Assembly (NCBI GenBank): GCA_037043015.1 | Contig: CM073325.1 | Span: forward strand, 11,945,001-12,009,000 | DNA: 64,000 nucleotides | Reading direction: 5' to 3' | Source of the DNA: Bryum argenteum | Lineage: Eukaryota; Streptophyta; Bryopsida; Bryales; Bryaceae | Position numbers and translations under genes: made by a program | Shown here: positions 38,738 to 53,415 of the stretch, piece by piece | Position numbering within the stretch: the first letter of the stretch is position 1 | How the letters are laid out: the number at the start of each line of letters is the position of its first letter | Notes under the pieces: model-generated | The model's input: only the letters and a program-made list of their open reading frames with translations | The model's database searches: none | What the model was told of the DNA's origin: nothing

Positions 38738-39044
38738 AAAGGAACGTCATAGCGAAAAGTATTGCAACCAATATCAGTGCATAGAATCTTGATGCCTTTG
38801 TTGGCAACACGAGAGACAAAGAACAAGTTTGTATCAAACCCCGGAATGTAAAGAACAACTTTAAGTATACCACTCGGCCATTCATTAATAACAAACCGTT
38901 CAGTCACGATGTTTCCAATACCCGTTGCGTAGATTGGAGTCTCAAAAATACCTTTGATAGGCCAATGATTTTTTAGAATGTTAGTGAACGTTTTAAACCA
39001 ATTGTGATGCCCTATCATGTCGCTAGTGGCAATACTATTGACAT

Positions 39045-39385
39045 ACCACAGAGAACAGAGAAGCAACAGAAGCGGAATTAATACTAGCCAAGAAGGCTAT
39101 AGAAGTGGACTCATAGACGATGTAGATGAAGCATTAAAATCTTCTAAAGGAATGAAACAAGAAGCTAAGCGAGATTTATTTGCTCAACAACGTCAAGCAC
39201 GTTAAAGATACTTTGACGATCTTAAACGTAACTCTTCTTGTCATAACTGTCTTGAACTTGGTCATTAGAAAGGCCAATGTACTCATTTATTTAAAACTAA
39301 GCGACTCCCTTTTAAATACTTTTGTTATGTCAATGAGAGTGTGAGCAACATCCTTGAGCTTCCTTCTTCTTTGAGAAGGTGCTAA
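39045..39385 (+). mobile_element. Opposite-strand fragment with a CCHC knuckle
   Basis: Within the minus-strand copia fossil, this stretch reads as protein on the plus strand. It contains a helix-like, charged block and then a CHNC-x4-H-x4-C zinc-knuckle pattern near 39240-39280. It is probably a gag fragment of another retroelement inserted or rearranged in reverse. It is broken. Confidence 0.4.
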
Positions 39386-40530
39386 GAGAGATTTAGTAAT
39401 GTTCTATCAACCTCACTAATACTATGCCAAGCTTAGTTAAAATAGAAGAAATCTGGAGGGAGACTAGAAAGAACTTTCGACATGATGGCATCTTTCTCAA
39501 ATGCTTTGTTAGGATCAAGCTCACAAAGCTCATCATTAACGTTGTTAATGTTAGATAAGAAAGAGCGAATGCCTTTTCCAAGAGAAGGCTTAAGTTCAAA
39601 GAAATGTTTATGAAGACTGTGGCCTCACTGAGTCGCGCACTTGGCATAATGTAGAATTAGTTGTACCCACACTTGACAAGCCAAGCGTACTCCTAGCAAA
39701 GGAGGAAGATATTTGCAATCCATAGTTTGAACTAAAATATCAATTGCTTGTTGATCCCTTTGAAGCCAAGATTGGCGAACATTGAAGTTAAGGAATGCGT
39801 CAAACAACTCTTTATCTTCTATGATGTCAAGCAAATTTGTGGATCAAAAAATGAATTAGACCTCAAACTTCCAAGGTGTTAAGATACTCTCCAGCGCAAG
39901 GTGTCACTATAATAGGAGTAGTATCAAGACATATGGATACTATAGAAGATACAACAATTGTAGCTGGAGGACGAGCGCGTGGAGATTTGGACGTAGAAGT
40001 AGCCATGACTCTCTATTTAAAAGAAAAAACTTTAATCAAAAGGAACAACACTATTTTTTTAGTGAAGAGGAGGAAACATAGAGCAATGTTTAATGAGTAG
40101 AAGCAAAGCAATAATAATGAGCAGAAGAGGAGTGATAATAACGAGTAGAAGCGGAGGGCTAATAATGAAGAGAAGCATAAGCGGGGAGAGCGTTTTACAT
40201 GAAAGGAAACAAGCAAGAAGATCAAGAATAGGAGCAAGAAAGATATACCTTAGCCTAGGGCGAAGCAGAACAAGAAAGAGAAATTTGAATTTCTTCGGAG
40301 CTAATTAACACGCATGTAGTAAACAAAAGTGTGACTGAGCATGTGACATTGGAGGGTCGCACATGAAAGATGTAAGCATGGGAAAGACGTAAGCATGAGA
40401 CAGAAAGAAGCTGCTAGATCGAGATAAGGTTCTTATTGATTGGAGTTGCTTATATAGCCTTGATAGAAGAGGTTATGTTCTTGGACTGCATTCAGATCAA
40501 AATGATTAACGAAATCATCCAATAGCTGCT

Positions 40531-41123
40531 ACTAGACTTACTAAAATCACTTGGCATCATTGTAAATTGTAAGAATTTGGTTGAACAACGTTGGAGTCTT
40601 AGTTGCATATCCACTATGTCTCCCATAATCATAAAACCTTAAATATGTAATAGTAATAGCTTGCATAATTCTAAGGCTATCATGTGGAAGGGAATACTTA
40701 CGTTCCTCCTTTGGGTGTATATATGCGAAAAAGTTGTGAATTGACCGACTCGATCATCAAGCGAGTGATTTCTTTTAAGCTTGTTTTGCATGAACTGTTT
40801 GAGTGTGAGTGATTCTTGAAATGAACTTTCTTGTTGAAAACTATAGACTTGGAGAAATACATTTATGAGTATATATTCTGAAAATAATTGTGTATCTTAC
40901 ACTCCTTCAAACTCAAAATGAGTGTCTCAGAGGGTTGACTCAAATCGAGGTAACTTTGTGGTTCCATGGAATAAGTTATACAGAGAAACATGTTGCCAAA
41001 AAACATTGTGCAGACATACAGTTCCAAGTGTTTTTGCGCACTATTCATTACATATGCTTTGCCTTTGAGTATTTACAACAGTATTCAACGCTTACAATGT
41101 ACTTGGGAGCTCCGGAGCACTGT
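40531..41123. other. 3' flank of the transporter gene
   Basis: This is AT-rich DNA between the copia fossil and the transporter stop codon. The part nearest 41.1 kb is probably the transporter 3' untranslated region. No other feature was seen. Confidence 0.4.
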
Positions 41124-43586
41124 CTACTTGGACTGCGTCCTCGTGGAGCGGGACCTCTCAAGCTTGATAAACCTCGGCACCTCGGCATTCTGCTGGGCGG
41201 CGGCAACCGGCGGCGAGAAAACGCGCGAGAACAAGGGGATCGGTGACCGCGGCGGCGGTGTCGGTGACGGGAACGTCATGTCCAGCGGCAAGTCGTCGGA
41301 GTTGTTGGTCGATCGAAGCGGCGTCCGGCTCTCGGACCGCGGTAAGAAATCGGGCGCCATCATCACCAGGTCGCCTTCCTCACTCCCGCCCGAATTTTTC
41401 AATTCGTCTTCGTTCCCGCTTCTTCCCCTCCCGCCCATATTTTTAAATTCCTCAGGAGCTTCTACTCTAAGCGGCACTCTGCTCTCGGACCTCCTGAAGA
41501 TCGGAGCTAAGGCGGTTTCTGCTGGAGCTGCTGCAGATTTAGTGTTGATGAATTTGACGTAGTTGTACCATCTGGTGGACATGAAGAATCCGAACGTGTT
41601 GAGCGTGCTGAGCACCATGAGGAGGATGTAGAAATAATTCAGTTGATTCTTGTTCAAGTTCGGATCGTTCAGCCAGCCTCCGTTGTGGCTTTTGGAGACC
41701 GCGTTTGTGAGCACGACGAGACCTCCGCTTTGGTAGAATCCAAAAGCCATGGCGAGAAGCGCAAGCCCGCCTCCCAAGCTCCGCATCTCCACTGGCATCT
41801 CTTGCCAGAAAAATTCGAAGCAGCCGACGTATGCGAATAGCTCGGCGCTTGACGCTAAAATCCACATCGGGAGCAGCCAGAAGATGCTTATTGGAACGAG
41901 ATTTGTTAATCCATGGTGTCTTGCGGATCTTAGTCTTGCAGTTTCGATGACTGCACCGTAAGCCATAGCGAGGATTGACTGTATCAAGCCGAGGCCAATC
42001 CTTTGCAGATGCGTAATTCCATGGCTGTGATTGGTGTACTTGCGCATAAATGGCACGAACCACCGGTCGTAGATTGCTATTTCGACGAGGACGAACGCGA
42101 CGGAGATCGCGGAAAGAGACGGCGGTGGAAAATTAAAGCTCTTTCCAATGGTGCGTTTCATCGTGTAGCCCTCTGCCACTGCCCAGGTTTGGATTTGCGC
42201 CACGACGATGTAGAGAAAGGACGCGATGAAGGCAATCGGGAAGCAGCGCATCATGGTTTTGAGCTCTTCCACTTGAGTGATGGTGCAGAGGCGCCATGGA
42301 TTGACTTCGGTATTCGATTGCGCGCCTTTGTCTGCGTCGGTGACTATGGCTGCCTTGTCCAGGAATGTTAAGCCTTTCGTATGCGGGAGCGAGTAGTATC
42401 GTTTTAGCGTTGGTTGTCCTAGTACCTCGCCTTTGTTTGAGTTGAATCGCTTCAATGTTGGCTCTGCTGAGAGGGCACCGTTCTCGTGGTCGTGAACCTC
42501 AAAGAGCATCGCACTGTCCGATGGTGGTGGGATTCGTTTCTTCCTGGCTGCTGCTACTATCACCTGTGCGATTCGTGTGAGGGGAGAACCTTGAGGTTTC
42601 TTGTGTCGATAGTATCCCGCCCCCGTGACCAGGCACACGGTGGAGAGGAACATTGCTATTCCCATGATAGTGAAGCTCCAGAACCAGGAGACGCTTTCAG
42701 CGACGTAGACGACTACCATCATCGCGACCATGGCGCCCAGGCTCATGAAGAAGAAGAACCAGTTAAAGTAGCTCCGGATTTGTTTCTTCTCTTCTGGGTC
42801 TTCGATGTCGAACTGATCGGCACCGAGAGTTAAGAGGCATGGTCGTAGACAACCTGCACCCAGCGCTACCATGTAGAGCGCGAACATGAATGCTATGAAT
42901 CCTCCCGACTTTTCCAACGAGGGGCAGCTGTGGTCTGTTGCTGAGCAGGTAGGTCCCAAATTCCCCACTCTCACTGAAATTATCATCAGAGCTAGCCCCT
43001 GACACCACGCACACCACTTCTATGAGCAAGCCCAGGACAAGTGCCGATCACTCATCGGACGTTATACATAGATGAAGAAAGAAAGAAGCGGTTGGGAACG
43101 CATACCAGCAATTCCGTGATGGCAGAAATGAGGGATGTCCAGAAGCGTCCTAAATAAGCATCGGAGATGAAGCCTCCGAAGAGCGACGTGATAAAGGAAG
43201 TGCCCCAATAGATGTTGTTGTGTATGGCAGCTCTCGAAAGAGGCAAGTGTAGGGGTCCGGACAGGTATGAGAAAAGAATGAAGGCTGTACCAACACTCGC
43301 TACGCTCTCGAACATCACGGCTCCTGCCACAGGAACCCGACGTCAGATTTGAGCTCTAGGGCGACAGACAGAGCGTGCTTACAGTGAAACCTGAGCGGTT
43401 GAGAGAGATACTTGTGCGCTTACCAAAGATAAGTGATGCAGTTTTCCATCCGCCCGTCTTGGTCTTGGAAACAGGCCTTCCTTTCAGATCGACAGAGCCA
43501 TCACCCACTGTCAAATCGTCACCCTCCGTGGTTTTGGCATGAGGAGCTTCATTGTACTCACCGTCAACACTTCCCACATCCAGCCC
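41124..43586 (-). CDS. NRT1/PTR (NPF) family transporter, 5' exon not resolved
   Basis: NPF proteins are plasma- or organelle-membrane proton-coupled carriers of nitrate, peptides or hormones. Three minus-strand exons join in frame: 43424-43586, 43106-43323 and 41124-42998, giving 751 residues. Family blocks are FESVASVGTAFILFSYLSG, GGFISDAYLGRFWT, the signature TLGADQFD and FNWFFFFMSLGAMVA. About 11-12 hydrophobic helices are visible, with the usual long hydrophilic loop after the sixth. The first exon shown opens at an acceptor (TTTTAG then GGGCTGGATGTG) and has no ATG, so a short upstream coding exon is missing from this model. The C terminus runs about 120 residues past the last helix, with repeated RSESR-P-LR motifs, which is long for the family. 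The exact subfamily is not decided. Confidence 0.88.
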
Positions 43587-46500
43587 CTAAAAGGCTCAAA
43601 CTCAATTATCCATGGTCAAGGAAGTTCACATTCACTACAATCACTCTAGTGAAGACAAACTGACTGAGAAGACGTCGTTCCGGGACAAGCATCGGAGCTG
43701 ACCAGCACAAATTCTCTCAACTTACAGTAGATGCTCTGCTTCAGCAATTATTATGCACCTTCAGCTTTTCCTCGGAGGATTAATCACCACCTACCTTTCT
43801 GCTCATGAATGGCAACACTCCGCAAGCAGCACCACAGAAGGCCATAACTTTTGGCACCAATCAATCAATCAAACTGAATCTGAATCAGCTCTTCAACTCC
43901 TTGAAGAGCTAGGCTTCAGCCGAGGAACTCGCTGGACTTCTCTGCGGCTCCCAGGCGCCATGCGCACTGAATCTCTGCAGACTGAAATTTGGAATCACAA
44001 GGTAAGATCAGTTGCGACCTCGCATCAATTTCACAAACAACAGCCTGTATGCACTGTATGCACTGTATGCACAAACAACCACCTATATGCAGTAGAAAGA
44101 TCAAAATCTGAAGCAGTGTTTCGACTCTATTCAGCTCAAATGGTCAATTTTAATCGTGAGCGCAGTTAAATCACTCAACGAAGTATCACGAAGTAGGTGT
44201 GACCGCAATTGTTACGGTTCACTCACTCTGGAGTCCCGCTTCCATATCAATCTTGTCCATGACCTCCTTCAGGTCTTCTTATAGTCGTTGGGTGAATATC
44301 TTACCTATTGTCTGAGCAAGAGCAGGTTCTCCCGAGTCCACATCACCAGCTTTGGTCAACCTTTCGGTACCGGTGAGAATACTCGTGAGAAAAGTATTAA
44401 GGCCAGCGGTCAGGAGGCTCTGAATAAAAATTTTGGAGTAATCCAAATCAAAGTCACTGGTGCTTCTCCTTGTCCACGTTGACTTAATTATTCGTAATTG
44501 TCATACTCATTGATGTGGTGGTAGTAGGTGACTGGGAGCTGTCCTGACAAATCGAGGGCCCCTAACCTCCAGGTTATGATTCATGCGGTGAGGGACTGAC
44601 TGAACTACCGGTTTACCGCTAGTTGAGTCCTGGATTTCATCATGCGGCACTAACTTACGTCTTCAAATAACATGATTACGCAGTGCCGGCTTTGAGTGAT
44701 GGAATGTGTCTTGTAACATTCCTTGCCAGAGGTCATTCATGCTATTGTATCCAAGAAAAGATGTAGGAAAATCTTCTGCGTGAGCAACCAGTAACACCAA
44801 ATTTCTGCTGGAGCTCAGGGAACTTGGGGCCATGTCTGGTTGTCAACTGCTCATGATCATGGGTGGCATTTCGGAGGTTCATAAATAATTCTCAGAGCTG
44901 TCCGAATCCATCAGGAGCTGGCTCTGGTCCCATGTTTCCAACTTTCACAGGGGCCTGCCAGTACACAAAATTTCAGTTCGATATCTAACGATCTTTTTCA
45001 TCTCTTACACAGTGTCCTGTGCAATAAGAAATAAAGTTCTCGGTAAATTTTTTGTAACTTGTAGAATTTTTGATCCGGAACTAAAATCTGAGATAATCAA
45101 TCAGAAACACCATCGTTTGTACTTATGTTATAGTAAGAGAGAAATCTTTAAACCGATCAGTATGTTACTGCATTAGATTCTTTGCAGCTTTTCGAAAGTT
45201 GGAGATCTGAGATGCTAGAGCTGTTGTGTACGTGGTAAAACACTATAAGGGAAGCGGAGGGAGTTGGCCAGAAAGTCGAAGGGTGTTCCTTTGAGTACAA
45301 TAATTTGAAGGCAGGCTCGAGTGAAATGTCAGAGACACTGTTGATAAGGTTCCTATTGCGCACTCGTTTTTTACACTCGGCAACAACAAAAAGGACACTG
45401 CGGAGACCATTTCTAGAAGACGCAGGCCCTGCCAAAACAGGTTATTGTAGTTTACAATTCTTACTACAAAAAATAATGATAATGCAGTAAAGCTGTAAGA
45501 ATACAAGCACGATGTCACATGAATGTTTCAGCCTTTTACTGTCTGAGAATCTGATATGTCATACGTATGGCTCCTGTCAGTACAGCAAGATTTCATCTCA
45601 TTTTGATTTGTGAGTATGTGCTTCCTGATGCAGATCAGTACACAGCAGAGTTGTTCTAATGGAATGCTACTGCTCGTGGGTAAGTACTTCGGAAGGACAC
45701 AAGCAAAGTACATCTATCGATTTGGAAACAGGATCATAAAAAATGACCATATTAAATCTCCGATCGCTTTGAAATTTACAACAGAAACAACACAGTAAAT
45801 CATTTGGATTCTGTATGATTAATTTTCACAGAGCTGCTTGAAATTGCAGACTGTTAAAATGTGTATGATTAAAAGGTTGAATTGCACAGGCTGCTGAAAG
45901 TGAAAGAAAAGATAGCGTTGAATTAGAGGAACTCAAGAATGATTTGATTGAGTTTGTAATCTGGCACATGTGAGACTGACCATTCATGGTATTGTTGCTG
46001 TACCTTATTGTGAGGGGCATAGGTAGTGGCATGGGTACAAGGTGATGCAGACGATAGAGGTGGTGATGCTGCCAGGTGATGATCAAGAGCTCCCAGTGAC
46101 AAATCAGTCAGGTAAGGTAGGCTCCATTCTTGAGAGGGAGGTCAGGTATTGTCTCAGGTTTTGACTAATCTTCCACGTTTGGTGCACGTTGCTGTACATG
46201 GTATATACCCCTTTGTATTGACTTAAATATGGTCGGCTCATGCAAAGTGTTTATGCATAGATTGAGAATAAACTCATATAAATTTTCAAATTTGGCATTT
46301 CAAAAAAAGTAAGTGTACGGTACATACATATAGCACTAATCTTTGCCACACAGTTTCTTTGAATGTCTTGGTTCTTGATGTATTTTTCAAGCAATCAATA
46401 CATTGTTTGGTTGTTTGATTTAGTGAATTTTTTGAATTTATTTTCTTCTTTTTCTCAAAAAAATAAAAATAAAAAATAAAAAGTGTATTCCAAGAGAGTA

Positions 46501-48629
46501 AATAGCCACTGTAGTTGGTATGTGATATTGGTGTGTAGCGTGGAAAAGAATCAATGCTCTGATGAGATTGAGATAGACAAGCCTATAAGCAAGCACTTGT
46601 TTCATTAGGGAACTCAAATCAAGAAGTTGGGTAATCATACAATATGTCATAGTTATAGTGAAAAAATTCTAACAATAAAATGTGATTGGTATGGTTTTGA
46701 ATAGAGATAACAAACATAAGTAGGTTAGTGGTTATAAAACTGTTAAGAAATATTTGTCTTCTACAATACATGTACTGCTATTGGTCAACTACAATATTCC
46801 TTGATTGGCACCTGCCTCTCACTACTTGCTTTTTGGGGTTTTTAACATTTGACCTTGGGATGCTACTTGGATAAAATTTTGGATAAAACTTTGTCAATGA
46901 AAATGCTATACATGGGTGGTGAAAACTGAGAAGTGTGAGTGACAGTTGTAAGGAGGCAAATAATAACTTATAATACAGGTGGTTAGTAAGCTATCAAGTG
47001 TCAGTAAGTCAAGTGAGTACATTTGGAGGGGATGTCTAGGAGCAGGCAGTTCAGAATCCCATCACAAAAACATGACAAATCTCATGCTGATTCTAGTAGT
47101 ACAATGTTTTAAAAAAATAGAGAATCAGGCAACACAGGCTAAGTCCTCATTTGAGTGATGGGTACAGTAAAAATTCTGGCAGGCCATGCAGATTGAACCA
47201 ATCACTAGAATTGATATCACCACGAATTGCTGGATGGCAGGCTGTCCTTATGCATAATTGAGTGATTTGATAGTACTCTCTTCCTCCCAAGTTGTGGTGT
47301 AGCTGCTATTCAAACTTGCTCTCAATGGTGTGTTTTGATACAAGTAGAACAAAATTTCCTGTAGAAAACAGCAAGATCTTCAAATCAAAGAAAACCAAAT
47401 CTCCCTTCTTGGGGCTCACAAGCAAGGACGATGTTCAATGAGGAGCTGTTTAATTGGACTTCTGCAACCATTATTCAGGTAGGCTGCAACAATTATTTTG
47501 TACAATTCTTCTTAACCTCATTTACTCAATTATTATAGTGTGTATAGAATTTCAAATATCAATGATGTCTTGGGTTCTGAAAGCATTTCATCCACTCATG
47601 TGTGCATGCCTTAAGGCTTTCACTGTTCCTAAAGTATCCACTATTGTAAAGGAGATATGTTGTATTTTTCATGTTCATACTGTACTAGCAGAGTCGGCGG
47701 AAAGTACTCCTGTGCATAAATGTCAAAAAAACGGGGATTCTTTTTTACAAATTTCTTAGAAATATTTTCTGTAATAAAGTATACAAAGACATCAACTTTC
47801 AAGCTGTAATCTTTCGTAAAATATCATAGAAGACAAAGAACTCCAATCATATCTTAAAACCATCGTGAAGAAAGTACTTAGTAGACCTACCCTCGGAGGT
47901 ATACTCAAGATACTTTCCCACTACTGTAGTGATGAAAGAAGTTAGATCTTTACTTGAATATCCAATAGTTAAAAGCTCACATGGAAATGATCCAAGTGAC
48001 TGTAAACCACCGTGTCAGATAATGCACGAAAGATACCCAAAGCAGATGAAAGCTCAATGATGAACTTTTCAACTTTTCTTTTTAGTACTCCATAGAAGTG
48101 GTTGCAAGTTGCTTGCACCCACTTCCAAAAAGAAAAAAAGATGAAATGACAAAACTCACAGGACCCTTTCTACTTTCAGCTGTAAAAAGAAAGGAACCAG
48201 GATATGATTGGTATTTCACACGCTTGGAACAGACTTGATATCATTGCAAATGGCTACCCAAGGTGCGCTTTAATTTTTTCCTCTCAAGCAACCATTAAGT
48301 AATTGCCAACACAATGGTCAAAAGCTGGTCAAATTTACAAAATTTTATCACTTTGGTCAGAAGACACGATGCTAAACTTTTAACACAATTTGCAATTTGT
48401 ATTTTGCAGAACATTCCAAGTGCTTCACGACACATTTCTGACATCAAACTTTGCTTTAATGTGAACAAACATGCAGGAATGTTTGTTGGCTCTGGACAAG
48501 AATGGAGGAGGTAAGGCATCATCATTGACTGTAGTTGGAAATTGGAATAGGACCTTAGAGCAAGCCTCATGGAATTGTGATAAAATGCTTATGTACCGGC
48601 TGTTGAATTGATAGGATTAGAATATCAAG
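43587..48629. other. Long intergenic stretch without a recognised gene
   Basis: The part next to 43.6 kb must hold the first exon and promoter of the transporter. A 138-codon plus-strand frame at 43753-44169 has no recognisable domain. I see no RNA gene. The region between 44.2 and 48.6 kb contains only short frames, AT tracts (for example about 46450-46485) and no clear terminal repeats. Confidence 0.5.
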
Positions 48630-50649
<2,020 letters not shown>

Positions 50650-50680
50650 GATGTCAAAACAACCCGATTGAGCATGAATT

Positions 50681-50895
50681 CACTACGAGAATTTGACCCC
50701 ATTTGCTACGTTTTTATTTTTATAAAAGTCAAGTTTGGGGAGTAGTTTAAACTACATTTTAACATGTTACTTCTACAACGTACTTTCAAAAGTTATATTT
50801 TAACAAAAATCTGTTAAAATGTAGTTTAAGCTACTCTCCAAACATGACTTTTATGATAACACAAACGTAGCAAATGGGGTCAAATTCTAGTAGTG
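50681..50895. mobile_element. CACTA-type MITE
   Basis: This 215-bp element starts CACTACGAGAATTTGACCCC and ends in the inverse ending TAGTAGTG, with a 3-bp flanking duplication ATT (50678-50680 and 50896-50898). CACTA ends plus a 3-bp duplication define the En/Spm superfamily. The inverted arms extend about 85 bp with small mismatches. It lies only 31 bp upstream of the first ATG of the unknown two-exon gene, so it may be in its leader or promoter. Confidence 0.85.
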
Positions 50896-52149
50896 ATTAG
50901 ACATGTATACCTCCAAAATTTCACCTTTGCCCTAGTTAGCACCTCAAAAAGAATAAGAGATTAAAATCATGCTTCCTTCCTAAATCGAAGATAGGCGTTT
51001 TTGACAAAGATTTGGACATTAAGATGCAAAAGAAGGTTCCAAGCAATGTTCGAAATAGATTTCATTTTCGCATTTTATTGTATTTGTGCCTTTTCTATTG
51101 AAAATTGGAGAAAAGAATGATTCTTTTATGTCTGGATCTCGGATTGGAAATTTTTCATGAAATCCTGAGGACAGAAATAAGAACGTACCAACACAAGAAG
51201 GAAATCAGACAAATCAGACTAGAAAATTTAAACTGCGATCGGTCTGAAATGACTCGTTTCTCTCAAGATTTTATGACTCATTTGACTAACTCATAGTTAC
51301 AAGTGATTACGATAAGTTAGAAATCTAGAGAAAAACTAGTCAACTGGAACTTGTTGCTCTGGACATTTCTAATCCTGAAGAGCAAAGAATGCATTCCTTC
51401 CTCATATTAGCCTTGATACAGTCAAGAAATGTCCGAGACTTGAACATTCGTACGGCCGTGCCGACGGCAAAGGGTTAGTTTTGTTTAAAATGTACGAGTG
51501 GGGGAGTCAGGAAGACATTGACCATCCTCATCGTCTTCGATGCCGGCTCTATATCTCTTGTGTCCATATCGACAGTACAAATTTTGGCCCTGCCCCGCCA
51601 TTCTTCCGATTCAGGCTCTTTCAGAAGTGGTAGCTGATTCTCATATTGTTGATGATCATGTTGCAATTAACACGTTTTGCTCTGCCTGTATTCTAGAAAG
51701 AACACCTTTGAACCAATTCAGACATTGAGAAGCACCTCTCAATGATCTCTACATTGAATCAAGCTTTTGATGAAACAAGTGATAGAGCCTGTTTGAAAAC
51801 TCTACTAGCACAATGATGATACATTGTTAAGAAATAGCAAATGTTTTAGCAATTTATGATTATAATTGAGCTTGTTCCATTACATTGTTTTCTTGTTCTG
51901 AAACGAGGTTAAGTTTCGAAAGGGCAGGACATGTGTATATTACGATTGGACATGTGTGGAGGTTTGAAAGGTCCATTGTTATACCTTTAAGTATACAAAA
52001 AGTTGTGAGTTCAAAACAATTAATTGTTGACATTCACTCAAAGAGAAGCATTTGAGGTGATTATCGTGGCAAGATACAAGCATGCATCTATGAGCAAATT
52101 GAGAAGTTGTTGAAATTGAACCTACAATCAAGGTTGTATAATCAAACAA

Positions 52150-52261
52150 AATTCCTATTCATTTGTCAGTAATAATTTAGATGACATGTACATCTCAGAC
52201 ATCTTCAATGTATTAAATGTACATGTCATTTAAATTGTGTGCGTCAAATGAATAGGAAATT
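52150..52261. repeat. Long stem-loop of about 112 nt
   Basis: Arms 52150-52194 and 52216-52261 pair over two blocks, TTCCTATTCATTTG with CAAATGAATAGGAA and ATGACATGTACAT with ATGTACATGTCAT, split by an unpaired internal loop of about eight bases. The terminal loop is about 21 nt. The size suits a microRNA-like precursor or a very small foldback element. Confidence 0.65.
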
Positions 52262-53264
52262 TGTCTGATAAGACATCATTGCTCACAATATGTTGAAGAG
52301 AAAACATTGAATTCAAGTGTTTGTTGAGATGCAACTGTTGTGAAGACTTAATATATGTATGTCTAGACTCTTCTAAAACTAATAAGAATAAGCTATGAAA
52401 AACATGTGATGATAGTATTTGTAACTTGTAAAATATGAAATTGGTTGGTAAATAATAAATGCAACTATGTTTGAAAGTCAAAATGATGAAATTCATATTC
52501 TCTTTTTAGTACAAAGATATTATGAGGTATCATGGGTCCAGATTTGATCTTTATGATCTAGAAAAAGTCTATTACAAAGATTGCAGAGCTGATATTTAAA
52601 CATTCACTTCAGTCCAAACAAAATGATGCTTTTAGAGTAGAAAGACCTCCATATATTTAGGGGTCTGGTATAGCTTAAAGAAATATGTGTTGTTGTAAAA
52701 CTTCTAAAATTGAATGAATACAATGGCAATGAGATTGGTAGGAGTACCATCTACGAGTATAACATACAATTCCACAAAAGTAGTATACTCCAAAGCCAAG
52801 TCTGCTCTTTCTGGGAAATTGTATACAAGTAAGGTGACAATTATAAGTGACTTACAATAGAACCCAGAGTACCGCTACAACACATCCTTGTCACTTCCAA
52901 AACGATGTGGTGTGTCAACAATGTGATGACCACTTAAACCAAACTTTTACTTTTAAACAATAGAATACACCCAAACAACCACTTTACACCGCCCTGAGAG
53001 AGGTTAGTAGTTGTATACCACCATTATGTCATGTGAGCATACCATAAAGGGTAGGTAGAAATTTTACAAAAGGGGTGTCATTAGCCATACATTTGCTCTT
53101 AGATACATTATGTAACGCAATAAATCCCTACTCGTTTGTCTTTTAAAAAAAAATGACTTAGTATAAACCCTCGTCTCACCAAGGCACCAAAATTTGATAT
53201 TAATGAACCTTGTCTCACAAAGGAACCAAGATTTGATGTTAATAGGTAATCCACACCACCCAAA

Positions 53265-53415
53265 CCATAACAAACCATAACGCTGAGTGAAAATCCAACC
53301 AAACCTTCCAACCAAACCTTCCAACCAAACCTTCCAACCAAACCTTAACAAACGGTGAGTGTAAATCCAATCAAACCATAATAAACCATAACGCTGAGTG
53401 AAAATCCAACCATTT
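53265..53415. repeat. Local tandem repeats (ACCAAACCTTCCA units)
   Basis: The 13-bp unit ACCAAACCTTCCA repeats about four times near 53300-53346. A longer motif, ATAACGCTGAGTGAAAATCC, occurs at both ends of the block (about 53278 and 53388), indicating a local duplication. Confidence 0.75.

Larger units (their letters stand above)
36632..40530 (-). mobile_element. Second Ty1/copia fossil, minus strand
   Basis: Parts are seen on the minus strand in Ty1/copia order: gag-like sequence near 39.6-39.85 kb, a protease and pre-integrase region near 38.7-39.07 kb, reverse transcriptase near 37.1-38.05 kb (MYGICEAS, IFVDDNLL) and an RNase H tail near 37.0-37.1 kb (TTEAEY). Matching terminal pieces containing TATGTTCTTGGACTGCATTC lie at about 36632-36690 and 40466-40530 and are probably LTR remains. 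The fossil is heavily broken, with well over ten breaks, and carries later insertions. It looks older than the copy at 12.6-17.1 kb. Confidence 0.75.

Noticed and set aside
41539-42063. 174-codon minus-strand frame within the transporter
   Set aside because: It lies in another frame of the long transporter exon and has no family signature.
43753-44169. 138-codon plus-strand frame near the transporter promoter
   Set aside because: No domain was recognised, it contains a short repeat (GTATGCACT) and it ends in low-complexity sequence. It remains possible but unsupported.
51105-51296. 63-codon plus-strand frame with charged residues
   Set aside because: It is short, isolated and without motif or splice partners. 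I could not separate it from chance.
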